A stretch of 64,000 nucleotides of DNA from Aliishimia sp963678085 (GTDB lineage: Bacteria > Pseudomonadota > Alphaproteobacteria > Rhodobacterales > Rhodobacteraceae). Both the position numbers and the translations under genes were made by a program. The stretch is from assembly GCA_963678085.1 (NCBI GenBank), contig OY782680.1, positions 496,001-560,000 of the forward strand. Reading direction: 5' to 3'. The notes under the pieces are model-generated. The model worked only from the letters and a program-made list of their open reading frames with translations. It searched no databases and was not told where the DNA came from. Below, piece by piece: positions 45,589 to 54,097 of this stretch. Numbering within the stretch: position 1 is the first letter of the stretch; each line of letters starts with the position of its first letter.

Positions 45589-46446
45589 CTAAATCGCGGC
45601 TTTGCGGCTTTCTTCTAGGTAAATCTCGCGCAGGCGCGTTGCGACGGGGCCAGGGGTGCCCGCGCCGATGCTCGCCTGATCAATCTCAATCACAGGCATG
45701 ACAAAAGCGCTGGCCGAGGTAAAGAACGCCTCATCCGCCGCTTTCGCCTCTTGAATGGTGAAAGAACGCTCTTCAACCTCCATCTGCGCCTCTTGGGCAA
45801 AGCGCAAAACCGCCGCGCGTGTGATCCCGTGCAGGATCTCATTGGAAAGCTGGCGGGTGATGATCTTGCCACCCTTCACGATATAGGCATTGTTCGAGGT
45901 GCCCTCGGTCACAAAGCCATCTTGCACCATCCAGGCATCATCGCAGCCCGCGGCCTTGGCCATCATCTTGCCCATGGACGGGTAAAGCAGCTGCACGGTT
46001 TTGATATCGCGCCGACCCCAGCGAATATCGTCGATGCTGATGACTTTGATCCCGGTTTTCGAGGCGGGGCTATCGGCGAGCCCTGGTTTATTCTGCGTAA
46101 ACATCACAATGGTTTGCGGCGTATCCTCTGGGGGAAAGGCAAAATCGCGATCCCCAGGCGCGCCGCGGGTGATTTGCAGATAGACCAGCCCTTCGGTGAT
46201 CTCATTGAGCCGCACCAGCTCGCGATGCACCTGCAAAAGATCCTCTTTGCTGATTTGGCTGCCCATCTGCAACTCATTCAAAGAGCGCTCAAGCCGCACC
46301 GCATGCCCGTCAAAATCCACCAACTTGCCATCTAGCACAGAGGTCACTTCATAAACCCCATCCGCCATCAAAAACCCCCGATCAAAGATCGAGATTTTGG
46401 CTTCATTCTCGGGCAGGTATTCGCCGTTTACATAAACAGTGCGCAT
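45589..46446 (-). CDS. dat: D-amino-acid transaminase (class IV)
   Basis: 285 residues from ATG 46446 (the frame upstream is a shadow). Class IV PLP enzyme with the lysine in DIKTVQLL (Lys149) and the pattern TEGTSNNAYIV. Resemblance to D-alanine/D-glutamate transaminase is stronger than to IlvE: FDRGFLMADGVYEVT near the N-terminus. It lies 4 bp after the racemase DgcA, in a likely operon dgcN-dgcA-dat, consistent with interconversion of D-Glu and other D-amino acids. Confidence 0.83.
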   Translation of the reverse strand: MRTVYVNGEYLPENEAKISIFDRGFLMADGVYEVTSVLDGKLVDFDGHAVRLERSLNELQMGSQISKEDLLQVHRELVRLNEITEGLVYLQITRGAPGDRDFAFPPEDTPQTIVMFTQNKPGLADSPASKTGIKVISIDDIRWGRRDIKTVQLLYPSMGKMMAKAAGCDDAWMVQDGFVTEGTSNNAYIVKGGKIITRQLSNEILHGITRAAVLRFAQEAQMEVEERSFTIQEAKAADEAFFTSASAFVMPVIEIDQASIGAGTPGPVATRLREIYLEESRKAAI

Positions 46447-46450
46447 CAAT

Positions 46451-47419
46451 TTATCCCCAAAGGTCCGGTGCTGGCGGGTGAACGCCTGCGGTATCAAAGT
46501 TCAGTGCTGCGGAGCGGTCTTCGGCCAATAACAGCGGGCCGTCAAGGTCTACAACTGCTGCGCCTTGCGCCACAAGCGTTGCCGGGGCCATCGCAAGCGA
46601 CGAGCCAACCATGCAGCCAACCATAACCTGATAACCCTCAGCCAAAGCGGCATCGCGCAGGGCCAGCGCCTCGGTCAGCCCGCCGGTTTTGTCGAGCTTG
46701 ATATTCACCATATCATATTTGCCCTTAAGGTCGGGCAAGGACGCGCGATCATGGCAGCTTTCATCGGCGCAGACCGGCAGCACCCGATCCAGTTCAAGCA
46801 GTGCATCGTCTTCCCCCGCAGGCAAGGGCTGCTCGACCATCTCCACGCCAAGGCGCACCAGAACCGGGGCAAGCTCGGCATAAAGCTGCGGCGTCCAGCC
46901 CTCATTGGCATCAACGATAATCCGGGCCTGAGGCGCCCCGGCACGCACCGCTTCGATGCGCGCAACATCCTCGGCCCCGCCGCCAAGCTTGGTTTTCAGC
47001 AAAGGGCGAAAAGCGTTTTCAGCGGCCTGGGCACGCATCTTTTCTGGTGTGTCTAGCGACAGCGTATAGGCAGTGATCTCAGGACTGGGGGCGCTGAGCC
47101 CGGCAAGCTGCCAAACCCGTTTGCCCGCCTCTTTGGCCTCCAGATCCCAAAGCGCGCAATCAACCGCATTGCGCGCCGCCCCTGCGGGCAACAGATCCAT
47201 CAAAGCGCCGCGATCAAATTCAGCGGGTAGGCCTTGGATCTGCGCGGTGACAGAGTCAAGGCTTTCGCCATAGCGCGCATAGGGCACACATTCGCCGCGC
47301 CCGGTTATGCCCCCGCGCGCGATGGAGACCGTGAGAACTTGCGCCTCGGTGCGCGAGCCGCGCGCGATGGTAAAGACCTGGGCGAGGCGAAAGATGTCTT
47401 GCGTGACTGTAACCTGCAT
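46451..47419 (-). CDS. dgcA: N-acetyl-D-glutamate racemase / dipeptide epimerase (DgcA-like)
   Basis: 322 residues from ATG 47419. Enolase-superfamily member of the muconate lactonising type: catalytic KTKLGG, metal ligands IIVDANEG, EQPL and CADESCHD, second base IKLDKTGG. By sequence alone it would be called L-Ala-D/L-Glu epimerase. The neighbour DgcN shifts the likely role to racemising N-acetyl-D-Glu in the marine D-glutamate route. The 4-bp spacings on both sides imply one operon. Confidence 0.83.
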   Translation of the reverse strand: MQVTVTQDIFRLAQVFTIARGSRTEAQVLTVSIARGGITGRGECVPYARYGESLDSVTAQIQGLPAEFDRGALMDLLPAGAARNAVDCALWDLEAKEAGKRVWQLAGLSAPSPEITAYTLSLDTPEKMRAQAAENAFRPLLKTKLGGGAEDVARIEAVRAGAPQARIIVDANEGWTPQLYAELAPVLVRLGVEMVEQPLPAGEDDALLELDRVLPVCADESCHDRASLPDLKGKYDMVNIKLDKTGGLTEALALRDAALAEGYQVMVGCMVGSSLAMAPATLVAQGAAVVDLDGPLLLAEDRSAALNFDTAGVHPPAPDLWG

Positions 47420-47423
47420 GGAA

Positions 47424-48422
47424 TTACGCCAAAAGCGCGTCAACCAGAGGGCCCGCCCCAAAGCGGAACGGGTCGGTTGCGGGAATGCCCATACGATCCT
47501 CGATCTCTTTCAGGCAGGCGCGCGCCTCCTCTTCGCTCAGCGCTTTGGTGTTCACAGAAACACCGGCCACAAAGCAATTCGGATTCGCCACACGGGCCAT
47601 AGGCAGGGCGGTATCGCGCAACTGCTCAAGGGTCGGCAGGCTAAAATGGGGCAGCCCGCGCATATGGGTGCGGGTGGGCTCATGGCACAGAACCAGCGCA
47701 TCGGGCTGACCGCCATGGATCAAGGCCATGGTCACGCCCGAGTAGGACACATGAAAGAGCGAGCCCTGACCCTCGATATGATCCCAGTGATCGTCGTCAT
47801 TTTCGGGGGTAAGCACTTCGACAGCGCCAGCCATGAAATCAGCAATAACCGCATCAAGCGGCACCCCGCGCCCGGTGATCAGAATACCCGTCTGACCCGT
47901 GGCGCGAAAATCAGATTTCATCCCGCGCTTGATCATTTCGGCATCCATGGACATGGCGGTATACATCTTGCCGCAAGAACAATCGGTGCCCACAGCCAGA
48001 ACACGTTTGCCGCTGCGCTTTTTGCCATTTGCGATGGGGTAGGCCACGCTGGGCACACGCACATCATGCAAGGTGCCGCCATTCACCTTTGCGGCGGCTT
48101 GCAGATCATCCTCATCGCGCAGCAAATTATGCAGCCCGGCTGCAATATCATAACCCAGCTGCAACGCCTTCACGAGCACGACTTTCCATTCCGCCGAAAT
48201 CACCCCGCCCCGGTTCGCGACACCAATCACCAGCGTCTTTGCACCTGCGGCAAGACCCTCTTCCAGCGTCATATCGGTCAGGCCCATATCCGCACCACAG
48301 CCCGCAAGCCGGATTTGGCCCACAGCATTCTCAGGACGCCAATCCACAATGCCCTGCGCGACTTTTGCTGCCAGCTGGTCAGGTGCGTCACCCAGAAAAA
48401 GAAGATACGGTGTTTGGATCAT
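47424..48422 (-). CDS. dgcN: DUF1611 protein, D-glutamate N-acetyltransferase DgcN-like
   Basis: 332 residues from ATG 48422 behind GGGAGG; an upstream ATG has no ribosome-binding site. DUF1611 members have an N-terminal Rossmann-like part and a C-terminal P-loop-like part, here VGTDCSCGKMYTAM, with IEGQGSLFHVSYSGVT. The family was linked to D-glutamate N-acetylation (DgcN) partnered with DgcA, and the two genes adjoin here. Transcribed divergently from mcl1. Confidence 0.84.
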   Translation of the reverse strand: MIQTPYLLFLGDAPDQLAAKVAQGIVDWRPENAVGQIRLAGCGADMGLTDMTLEEGLAAGAKTLVIGVANRGGVISAEWKVVLVKALQLGYDIAAGLHNLLRDEDDLQAAAKVNGGTLHDVRVPSVAYPIANGKKRSGKRVLAVGTDCSCGKMYTAMSMDAEMIKRGMKSDFRATGQTGILITGRGVPLDAVIADFMAGAVEVLTPENDDDHWDHIEGQGSLFHVSYSGVTMALIHGGQPDALVLCHEPTRTHMRGLPHFSLPTLEQLRDTALPMARVANPNCFVAGVSVNTKALSEEEARACLKEIEDRMGIPATDPFRFGAGPLVDALLA

Positions 48423-48506
48423 GTCGGGCCTCCCAGAATCGATGTTTGTGACAGTATCGCCACCTTTGGGCGCAAATAAGTTCCTAGAATCGGCGCACAT
48501 AGGCTA

Positions 48507-48609
48507 AATTGCGCAAATATTTTGCGAGTATTGGCGTCATATTCGAAAATTATCCCATTCATTAATTTTCTGCGCATGCGAAATGCACTTGCGGCAATTT
48601 GCGCAATTT
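48507..48609. promoter_or_regulatory. Paired TTGCGCAA motifs in the dgcN / mcl1 divergent region
   Basis: Two copies of the palindromic core TTGCGCAA, as AAATTGCGCAAAT (48507-48519) and AATTTGCGCAATTT (48596-48609), in the 236-bp gap. The second is about 50 bp upstream of the mcl1 start. Such spacing suits a shared regulator, whose identity I cannot give. Confidence 0.5.
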
Positions 48610-48658
48610 TATACGCTCAGGTCCAGCTCAAACGAACTAAAATTACCAGGAGAGTGAC

Positions 48659-49615
48659 ATGTCCTTCCGCCTACAACCAACCCCTGCCGCACGTCCGAAC
48701 CGTTGCCAGCTTTTTGGCCCTGGCTCACGCCCGGCGATTTTCGAAAAGATGGCCGCAAGCGCAGCGGATGTGATCAATCTTGACCTTGAGGATAGCGTGG
48801 CCCCCTCCGACAAAGACAGCGCGCGCCAGAACGTGATCAAAGCCATCGGCGGCATTGATTGGGGCAATAAAACGCTAAGCGTGCGCATCAATGGGTTGGA
48901 CACGCCCTATTGGTATCAAGATGTTGTGCAATTGCTGGAAAATGCCTCCGAGCGGCTCGACCAGATCATGATCCCCAAAGTGGGTTGCGGCGCGGATATT
49001 TACGCGGTGGATGCTTTAGTCACAGCGGTTGAGGCCGCGAAAGGGCGCAGCAAGAAAATCGCCTTTGAGGTCATCATCGAAAGCGCCGCGGGTATTGCCC
49101 ATGTGGAAGAAATCGCCGCCGCCTCGCCGCGCCTGCAAGCGATGAGCCTTGGGGCAGCGGATTTCGCGGCCTCTATGGGCATGCAAACAACCGGGATCGG
49201 CGGCACCCAGGCGGGCTATTACATGCATCACGAGGGCGCAAATTACTGGTCAGACCCCTGGCATTGGGCGCAAGCGGCAATTGTGGCTGCGTGCCGGACT
49301 CATGGGGTTCTGCCCGTTGATGGCCCCTATGGCGATTTTTCCGATGATGAAGGTTTCCGCGCCCAAGCCCGCCGCTCTGCCACTTTGGGCATGGTCGGCA
49401 AATGGGCGATCCATCCCAAACAGGTGGCCCTGTCAAACGAGGTCTTCACCCCCTCCGAGGAGGCCGTTGCCGAAGCGCGCGAAATTCTGGCCGCAATGGA
49501 AGCAGCAAAGGCCAATGGCGAGGGCGCAACCGTCTATAAAGGTCGCCTTGTAGATATCGCGTCCATCAAACAGGCCGAAGTCATTGTGCGCCAATCCGAA
49601 ATGATTGCAGGGTAG
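48659..49615 (+). CDS. mcl1: L-malyl-CoA / beta-methylmalyl-CoA lyase
   Basis: 318 residues, the exact length of the Rhodobacter enzyme. HpcH/HpaI fold: LFGPGSRPAIFEKMA, INLDLEDSVAP with the metal-binding region, EVIIESAAGI with the second metal ligand, and MHHEGANYWSDP near the C-terminus. It cleaves malyl-CoA and methylmalyl-CoA in the ethylmalonyl-CoA pathway. AGGAGAG precedes ATG 48659. Downstream is a palindrome split by a mobile element. Confidence 0.95.
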   Translation: MSFRLQPTPAARPNRCQLFGPGSRPAIFEKMAASAADVINLDLEDSVAPSDKDSARQNVIKAIGGIDWGNKTLSVRINGLDTPYWYQDVVQLLENASERLDQIMIPKVGCGADIYAVDALVTAVEAAKGRSKKIAFEVIIESAAGIAHVEEIAAASPRLQAMSLGAADFAASMGMQTTGIGGTQAGYYMHHEGANYWSDPWHWAQAAIVAACRTHGVLPVDGPYGDFSDDEGFRAQARRSATLGMVGKWAIHPKQVALSNEVFTPSEEAVAEAREILAAMEAAKANGEGATVYKGRLVDIASIKQAEVIVRQSEMIAG

Positions 49616-49623
49616 CGGCGCAT

Positions 49624-49755
49624 TATGCCCGCTCTGCTAAGCAGGATTTCGCAAAAGTGGACACCGGTTTTGGGGTAAAAATCCTGCAAAAACAAAGAAC
49701 ACTAAGCAGGTATTTGTGGGGGAAACCACGAATATCTGCTTAGAGAGCGGGCATA
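49624..49755 (+). terminator. 12-bp palindrome downstream of mcl1, split by a 103-bp element
   Basis: TATGCCCGCTCT (49624-49635) and its exact complement AGAGCGGGCATA (49744-49755) would form a 12-bp stem eight bases after the mcl1 stop. The mobile element lies in what would have been a loop of about five bases. There is no strong T-run after it, so terminator function is probable but not proven. Confidence 0.5.
49639..49741 (+). mobile_element. 103-bp two-hairpin element, full copy
   Basis: Starts AAGCAGG, ends CTGCTT. First hairpin pairs GCAGGATTT with AAATCCTGC around GTGGACACCGG; second pairs GCAGGTATT with AATATCTGC around GTGG/CCAC. Exactly the same length as the copy inside the transposase. 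Confidence 0.85.
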
Positions 49756-49846
49756 TACGGATTCCCGGTTGAAAATGGCCGCTGAGAATTGCAAGACGCG
49801 CCCGCCGCTGCCATATGTGCTCATGTAGTGAGACGAGGAGCCATCC

Positions 49847-50812
49847 ATGACCCAATATCTCGATTTCGAAAAGCCCTTGGCCGATATCGAAGGCAAGGCG
49901 GAAGAGCTGCGCTCGATTGCTGAGACCTCTGAGGATGATGTGGATGTGGGCGCCGAGGCTGCCGCACTTGATGCCAAAGCGGCCAAGATGCTGGAAGATC
50001 TTTACGCAAATCTCACCCCTTGGCGCAAATGCCAAGTGGCGCGGCATCCCGATCGCCCCCATTGCATAGACTATATCGAGGCGCTGTTTTCCGATTACAC
50101 CCCGCTTGCCGGAGACCGGAATTTCGCCGATGATCATGCGGTTATGGGCGGGCTAGCCCGGTTTGAAGGCGCGCCCGTGGTGGTGCTGGGCCATGAAAAA
50201 GGCAATAATACCAAATCCCGCATTGAACATAATTTCGGCATGGCCCGCCCTGAGGGGTATCGCAAAGCTATTCGCCTGATGGATCTGGCGGACCGTTTCA
50301 AGCTACCGCTGATCACCTTGGTGGACACGCCGGGCGCATATCCGGGTAAGGGCGCAGAAGAGCGCGGCCAGTCCGAAGCCATCGCGCGCTCGACCGAGAA
50401 ATGTTTGCAGATCGGGGTGCCCTTGATCTCAATCGTGATTGGTGAGGGCGGTTCTGGCGGGGCGGTGGCCTTTGCCACAGCGAACCGGATTGCGATGCTA
50501 GAGCATTCAATTTATTCGGTTATTTCGCCAGAAGGCTGCGCCTCGATCCTATGGAAAGATGCCGAAAAAATGCGCGAAGCGGCCGAGGCACTGCGACTAA
50601 CCGCGCAAGATCTGCAAGGCTTAGGCGTCGTGGACACGATTATCACGGAACCCTTGGGCGGGGCGCATCGCGATAAAGACATGGCAATCGCCGCAGTCAA
50701 GGACGCGATCACACAAATGCTGGCCGATCTTACACCGCAAAGCCCGAAAGAGCTGATCAAAAGCCGCCGCCAGAAATTCCTAGATATGGGATCTAAAGGG
50801 CTCGCTGCGTGA
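49847..50812 (+). CDS. accA: Acetyl-CoA carboxylase carboxyltransferase subunit alpha
   Basis: 321 residues, normal length. Starts LDFEKPLADIEGKAEEL; blocks LVDTPGAYPGKGAEERGQ and GEGGSGGAVAFA are the carboxyltransferase signatures. It transfers the carboxyl group from biotin to acetyl-CoA in fatty-acid synthesis with AccD. Stands alone, converging on the next gene with 24 bp between stops. Confidence 0.97.
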   Translation: MTQYLDFEKPLADIEGKAEELRSIAETSEDDVDVGAEAAALDAKAAKMLEDLYANLTPWRKCQVARHPDRPHCIDYIEALFSDYTPLAGDRNFADDHAVMGGLARFEGAPVVVLGHEKGNNTKSRIEHNFGMARPEGYRKAIRLMDLADRFKLPLITLVDTPGAYPGKGAEERGQSEAIARSTEKCLQIGVPLISIVIGEGGSGGAVAFATANRIAMLEHSIYSVISPEGCASILWKDAEKMREAAEALRLTAQDLQGLGVVDTIITEPLGGAHRDKDMAIAAVKDAITQMLADLTPQSPKELIKSRRQKFLDMGSKGLAA

Positions 50813-50836
50813 CATTGCAGCAAGCCCGATAAGGGG

Positions 50837-52396
50837 TTACTCGGCGCTGAGGCGCGAAGGAATATCCACCGCGATCCAATCATCTAGGGCGCGCTTTGCG
50901 GCTGCGTCATTCAAGGTGCCCCAGGCTGCTTTATCTTCGTCGCTCACCGCGCGCCCCGCAATATCTGCGAGAATATCCGCCGCGATAGCATCCCCGGCGG
51001 CGACTGCGAGCTGAGCCCAATAGGCGGCGCGTGCATAGGACCGGGGGCTGCGGCTGCCGTTCAAGTTTTCAAACGCGCGTTCGCGCAGATCCTGGCTTGA
51101 GGTGATCCCTTGATATGAGGTCGTGAACTCAAGGGGCGGTTGCATGGCCAATGTTTGCGCAAATCCAATTTGGACTTCAAGCGCGTCAAGAACCGCTGCA
51201 ACATCCGGCTGATTGACTGCCGCCTCAGCAAGGGCTGTGTAATCCTCGGCGCGCAAACCATCTTTGCTGAGCTTTGCCAGCGTATTAAGCGCCTGCTCAT
51301 CCCCCGCTTGCGCCAAAGGCAAAAGAAGCGCAAGGCCAGCGCTCACATTTTTAGGGGCTCCAACCCCGGTTAACAATTGCCGCCCGGCTTGCAGGCGCTC
51401 GCCAGTAGAGAGGCTCTCTGGAGCCCCCAGCGCAGCCTTTAACGTCTCAGCGGGCAGAGCCTTTACGAGCGCAATCGGACCGGCCGCAACTTTGGGGCTT
51501 AGGACCGCCAGAACCTCCCCTGGGGGATTGTCAGAGACGGTTTCCATATCAAGAAAGACCGGCGCGCTTGGAGCTAAGGCAATCGAAAGCTGCTCAGGCT
51601 TGCTGAGGAACTCTGACCAGGCTTGCCCCATCTGCGCGGCAAGATCGGCAGCAAATGCGCTTGGAGCCCCGACATCATTCAGGGCTTGATCCACAGCCAT
51701 TTGCACCCCTGCGGGCCCGTGTTCGGGGTCTCGCATCTGAGGCGGCACGAAGTTCTGAGCGAGATCCCACACCCCGAGATTGCGCAGACTGACATCCCCC
51801 CGCGTAAAATAAGCAACCGGGAAGGCTTCTTCATCATAGGCATTCAACCAAAAATAATCGAGATCAAGATTGAACGACAGTTCCACCAGATCATCGGCAA
51901 CCACGTAACCCGTCACTTGTGTGGCCGCGCTGGGCACATTGTAAGACATATGAATGACAGTGCGCGGCAAGTGAATGACCTCAAGCCCAGCCTGCTCAAG
52001 CTCCCTTGCAAAGGGGGGTGGCAAGCAGCCGCTACGTATCCGAACGTCATCAGCCCGCAACGTCAGGTCTAGATCATCGGGACGTGCCAGCCCAGCCCCA
52101 ACCAAGTCTACGCGACGGGCTTCAATCGCGCATGAAAATACAGGATAGCCATCAATTTTAGGATAGGCATTAACTTCAGGATAGGCCTTGATGTTTCGCA
52201 TCGTAAAGCTATTGCGGCGCAGATCAATATCAAACTCGCTATAAGTGAATTCAACAAAGGAGCGCGCGGCGAGGATGGCAGATTGGCTAAAACTATGCAC
52301 CAAACGTTCAGGGGCCATCAATTCGCCCCAGGTCACAGGCGCGCCCGCCGCTGCCGAAGAGCCAATAAAACAAGAGATAAGTGTCAAATAGCGCAT
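50837..52396 (-). CDS. Secreted protein with C-terminal Sel1-like helical repeats
   Basis: 519 residues from ATG 52396 behind GGAGGATTCT; a frame upstream of this is not supported. Signal peptide about 1-17 (SSAAAGA). Residues about 20-260 form a beta-rich region of no recognised family. From about 365 on, helical segments such as AGLALLLPLAQAGDEQALNTLAKL and AYWAQLAVAAGDAIAADILADIA fit Sel1/TPR-like repeats. Likely periplasmic; the partner is unknown. Confidence 0.68.
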   Translation of the reverse strand: MRYLTLISCFIGSSAAAGAPVTWGELMAPERLVHSFSQSAILAARSFVEFTYSEFDIDLRRNSFTMRNIKAYPEVNAYPKIDGYPVFSCAIEARRVDLVGAGLARPDDLDLTLRADDVRIRSGCLPPPFARELEQAGLEVIHLPRTVIHMSYNVPSAATQVTGYVVADDLVELSFNLDLDYFWLNAYDEEAFPVAYFTRGDVSLRNLGVWDLAQNFVPPQMRDPEHGPAGVQMAVDQALNDVGAPSAFAADLAAQMGQAWSEFLSKPEQLSIALAPSAPVFLDMETVSDNPPGEVLAVLSPKVAAGPIALVKALPAETLKAALGAPESLSTGERLQAGRQLLTGVGAPKNVSAGLALLLPLAQAGDEQALNTLAKLSKDGLRAEDYTALAEAAVNQPDVAAVLDALEVQIGFAQTLAMQPPLEFTTSYQGITSSQDLRERAFENLNGSRSPRSYARAAYWAQLAVAAGDAIAADILADIAGRAVSDEDKAAWGTLNDAAAKRALDDWIAVDIPSRLSAE

Positions 52397-52767
52397 AGAA
52401 TCCTCCAATAGACTTGTGCGGACCCTATCACGATGCTGTGGAAATGTCACTGTTTTGAAAAGGTTAACGCAGCGCGCGCACTGCTTAGCATGCTTTAACC
52501 CGAATGTGGCAAAAGGGGCGTGCAATTGCAAAATCATGCGGCCCGAAGACCTCCTGCACCCATAAGTCGGGACGAGGGCCGTGTGTCGGACGAGATGGAT
52601 TTAGGCTTCTGACTGAGCGTTTGGCACCGCTCAGACCGTCGATAATACGGGCCCGTGACGTCTGACTAATATATGTGCGACCCTGGGCAGCGCTGGGCTG
52701 TGACCGGGGATTTTGGCGTGGCTTGCGCGCCCAATCAATTGTTGAGCGCGCCAAAGGCATAGGGAGC
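52397..52767. other. Intergenic stretch without a supported gene
   Basis: 371 bp. A 91-codon leftward frame (52485-52760) is Arg/Ser/Pro-rich, has no ribosome-binding site and reads like GC-rich non-coding DNA. ACGGGCCCGT near 52650 recurs near 7490 in another gap, but I cannot extend the match reliably. Confidence 0.5.
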
Positions 52768-53982
52768 TTACTGCGCAGGCATCAACGCGGGATCAACGCG
52801 TTTCGTAAAATGGCGCCGGTTTAAGGCAAAGACTAGAGCAATCATCCCAAGCTGCGCGGCCAGCGCGAGCCCGGTCAATGACCAATAGGCAAAGCCGAAC
52901 TTAGCAATGACCCCGGCCCCAACCAGACCTTTATTGATCCAGAAATGCAGCATGACACTCAGTGCAACGCCGGGGCAGACCAGGGCATAAGAGCCCGCAG
53001 AATTGCCTGTGCCGCGCAGATAGGCGTCGCTATAGTTTTGCCGGCGTAAAATGATCAGGCCAAGCGCGAGAAACACCGCCTGAACCGCAAGAATTGTCGT
53101 GGTCAGCAACAGGTTATCCGCCATGGTGCCATGGGCATTAAACGTGGTGTGCAGCCCATGTTCTTGGCGCATGGTCATAATGCCAAGGACCGTCAGGATT
53201 GGAACGATGACCATCACGGTCGGCGCGGCCTCTTTCGCGGTGCCATGGGCAAGCATCGCATTCATGCCCAAAATCGCAGCAACCAAGGCATAAAGCGCAG
53301 CGATCGTCCCTAGCACGATGGACAGCACTAACGAGATGCCAACGGTTGTCGCAGTCGTGCTCATGGCTGCGGGCGCGGCCATACCAACCGCGGTCATGGA
53401 CAGGGCAAAGGCGGGCAAAAGCTGGGCAAAGGAATTATTCGCCTTGGTATCGAACGATCCAGCCTCAGTAAAGATGCGGCCCAGAAAGGCCCCAATTTGG
53501 CGAAAAGCCAGAAATGCGATCAGCGCAAAGGCGATCATCGCCATGGGAAAGAGGTATTCGACCACGCTCCAAAGGCCAGGAACAAAAACCAGCCCAAGGA
53601 TAAATCCAGCATTCACGGTCATCGCCAGGGCAAGAGGCATGGCCAGCAGCTGTGTCTCGCCATTGGACTGCATCAGTTTTGTGTAGCCTTCCGTCCGCTT
53701 GAACGCAGCAAGCTGGCCCAAGTTCCAGATCAAAAGCTTGATGTTCAAAAAGGCAAAGCCTGCAATCCCAGTCACAGCGATCAGAATTGAAAGCTTCATT
53801 GCGATGTGGCCACTGGTAAAGGCGGCCATGATGTCTTCGAATACGGGCACTGGCTGATTTGGATGGGGCACCCAAAAGAGCAGATACATAAAGAAAGTGA
53901 CCGCCAAACCACCCGCCCCAAGCGAGGCAAGAAAATAGAGGGGTGACCAAGCGTCAGCGGGACGGTGATGCACAGATGACAT
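52768..53982 (-). CDS. Polytopic membrane protein, TsoY-like
   Basis: 404 residues from ATG 53982 behind GGAGAA. About ten membrane helices across the whole length, starting SPLYFLASLGAGGLAVTFF. The topology resembles the TDT transporter fold, and the N-terminus recalls proteins annotated TsoY. I cannot assign a substrate. It stands alone, upstream of the flagellar block and on the same strand. Confidence 0.6.
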   Translation of the reverse strand: MSSVHHRPADAWSPLYFLASLGAGGLAVTFFMYLLFWVPHPNQPVPVFEDIMAAFTSGHIAMKLSILIAVTGIAGFAFLNIKLLIWNLGQLAAFKRTEGYTKLMQSNGETQLLAMPLALAMTVNAGFILGLVFVPGLWSVVEYLFPMAMIAFALIAFLAFRQIGAFLGRIFTEAGSFDTKANNSFAQLLPAFALSMTAVGMAAPAAMSTTATTVGISLVLSIVLGTIAALYALVAAILGMNAMLAHGTAKEAAPTVMVIVPILTVLGIMTMRQEHGLHTTFNAHGTMADNLLLTTTILAVQAVFLALGLIILRRQNYSDAYLRGTGNSAGSYALVCPGVALSVMLHFWINKGLVGAGVIAKFGFAYWSLTGLALAAQLGMIALVFALNRRHFTKRVDPALMPAQ

Positions 53983-54097
53983 AGCGATTCTCCTTGTTTG
54001 ATGCCCCCTTTTTGCATGCCCTGCGGTCCGTGACTGTGACATGATCACAGGAGTGCGATTTTCTCAGCTTTGCCCGGATGTGTAGGCGCAGGCGCTG

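Noticed and set aside
47307..48479. 390-codon frame opposite dgcN
   Set aside because: Antisense shadow of dgcN with no recognisable domain.
52485..52760. 91-residue protein
   Set aside because: No ribosome-binding site, biased composition and no domain.
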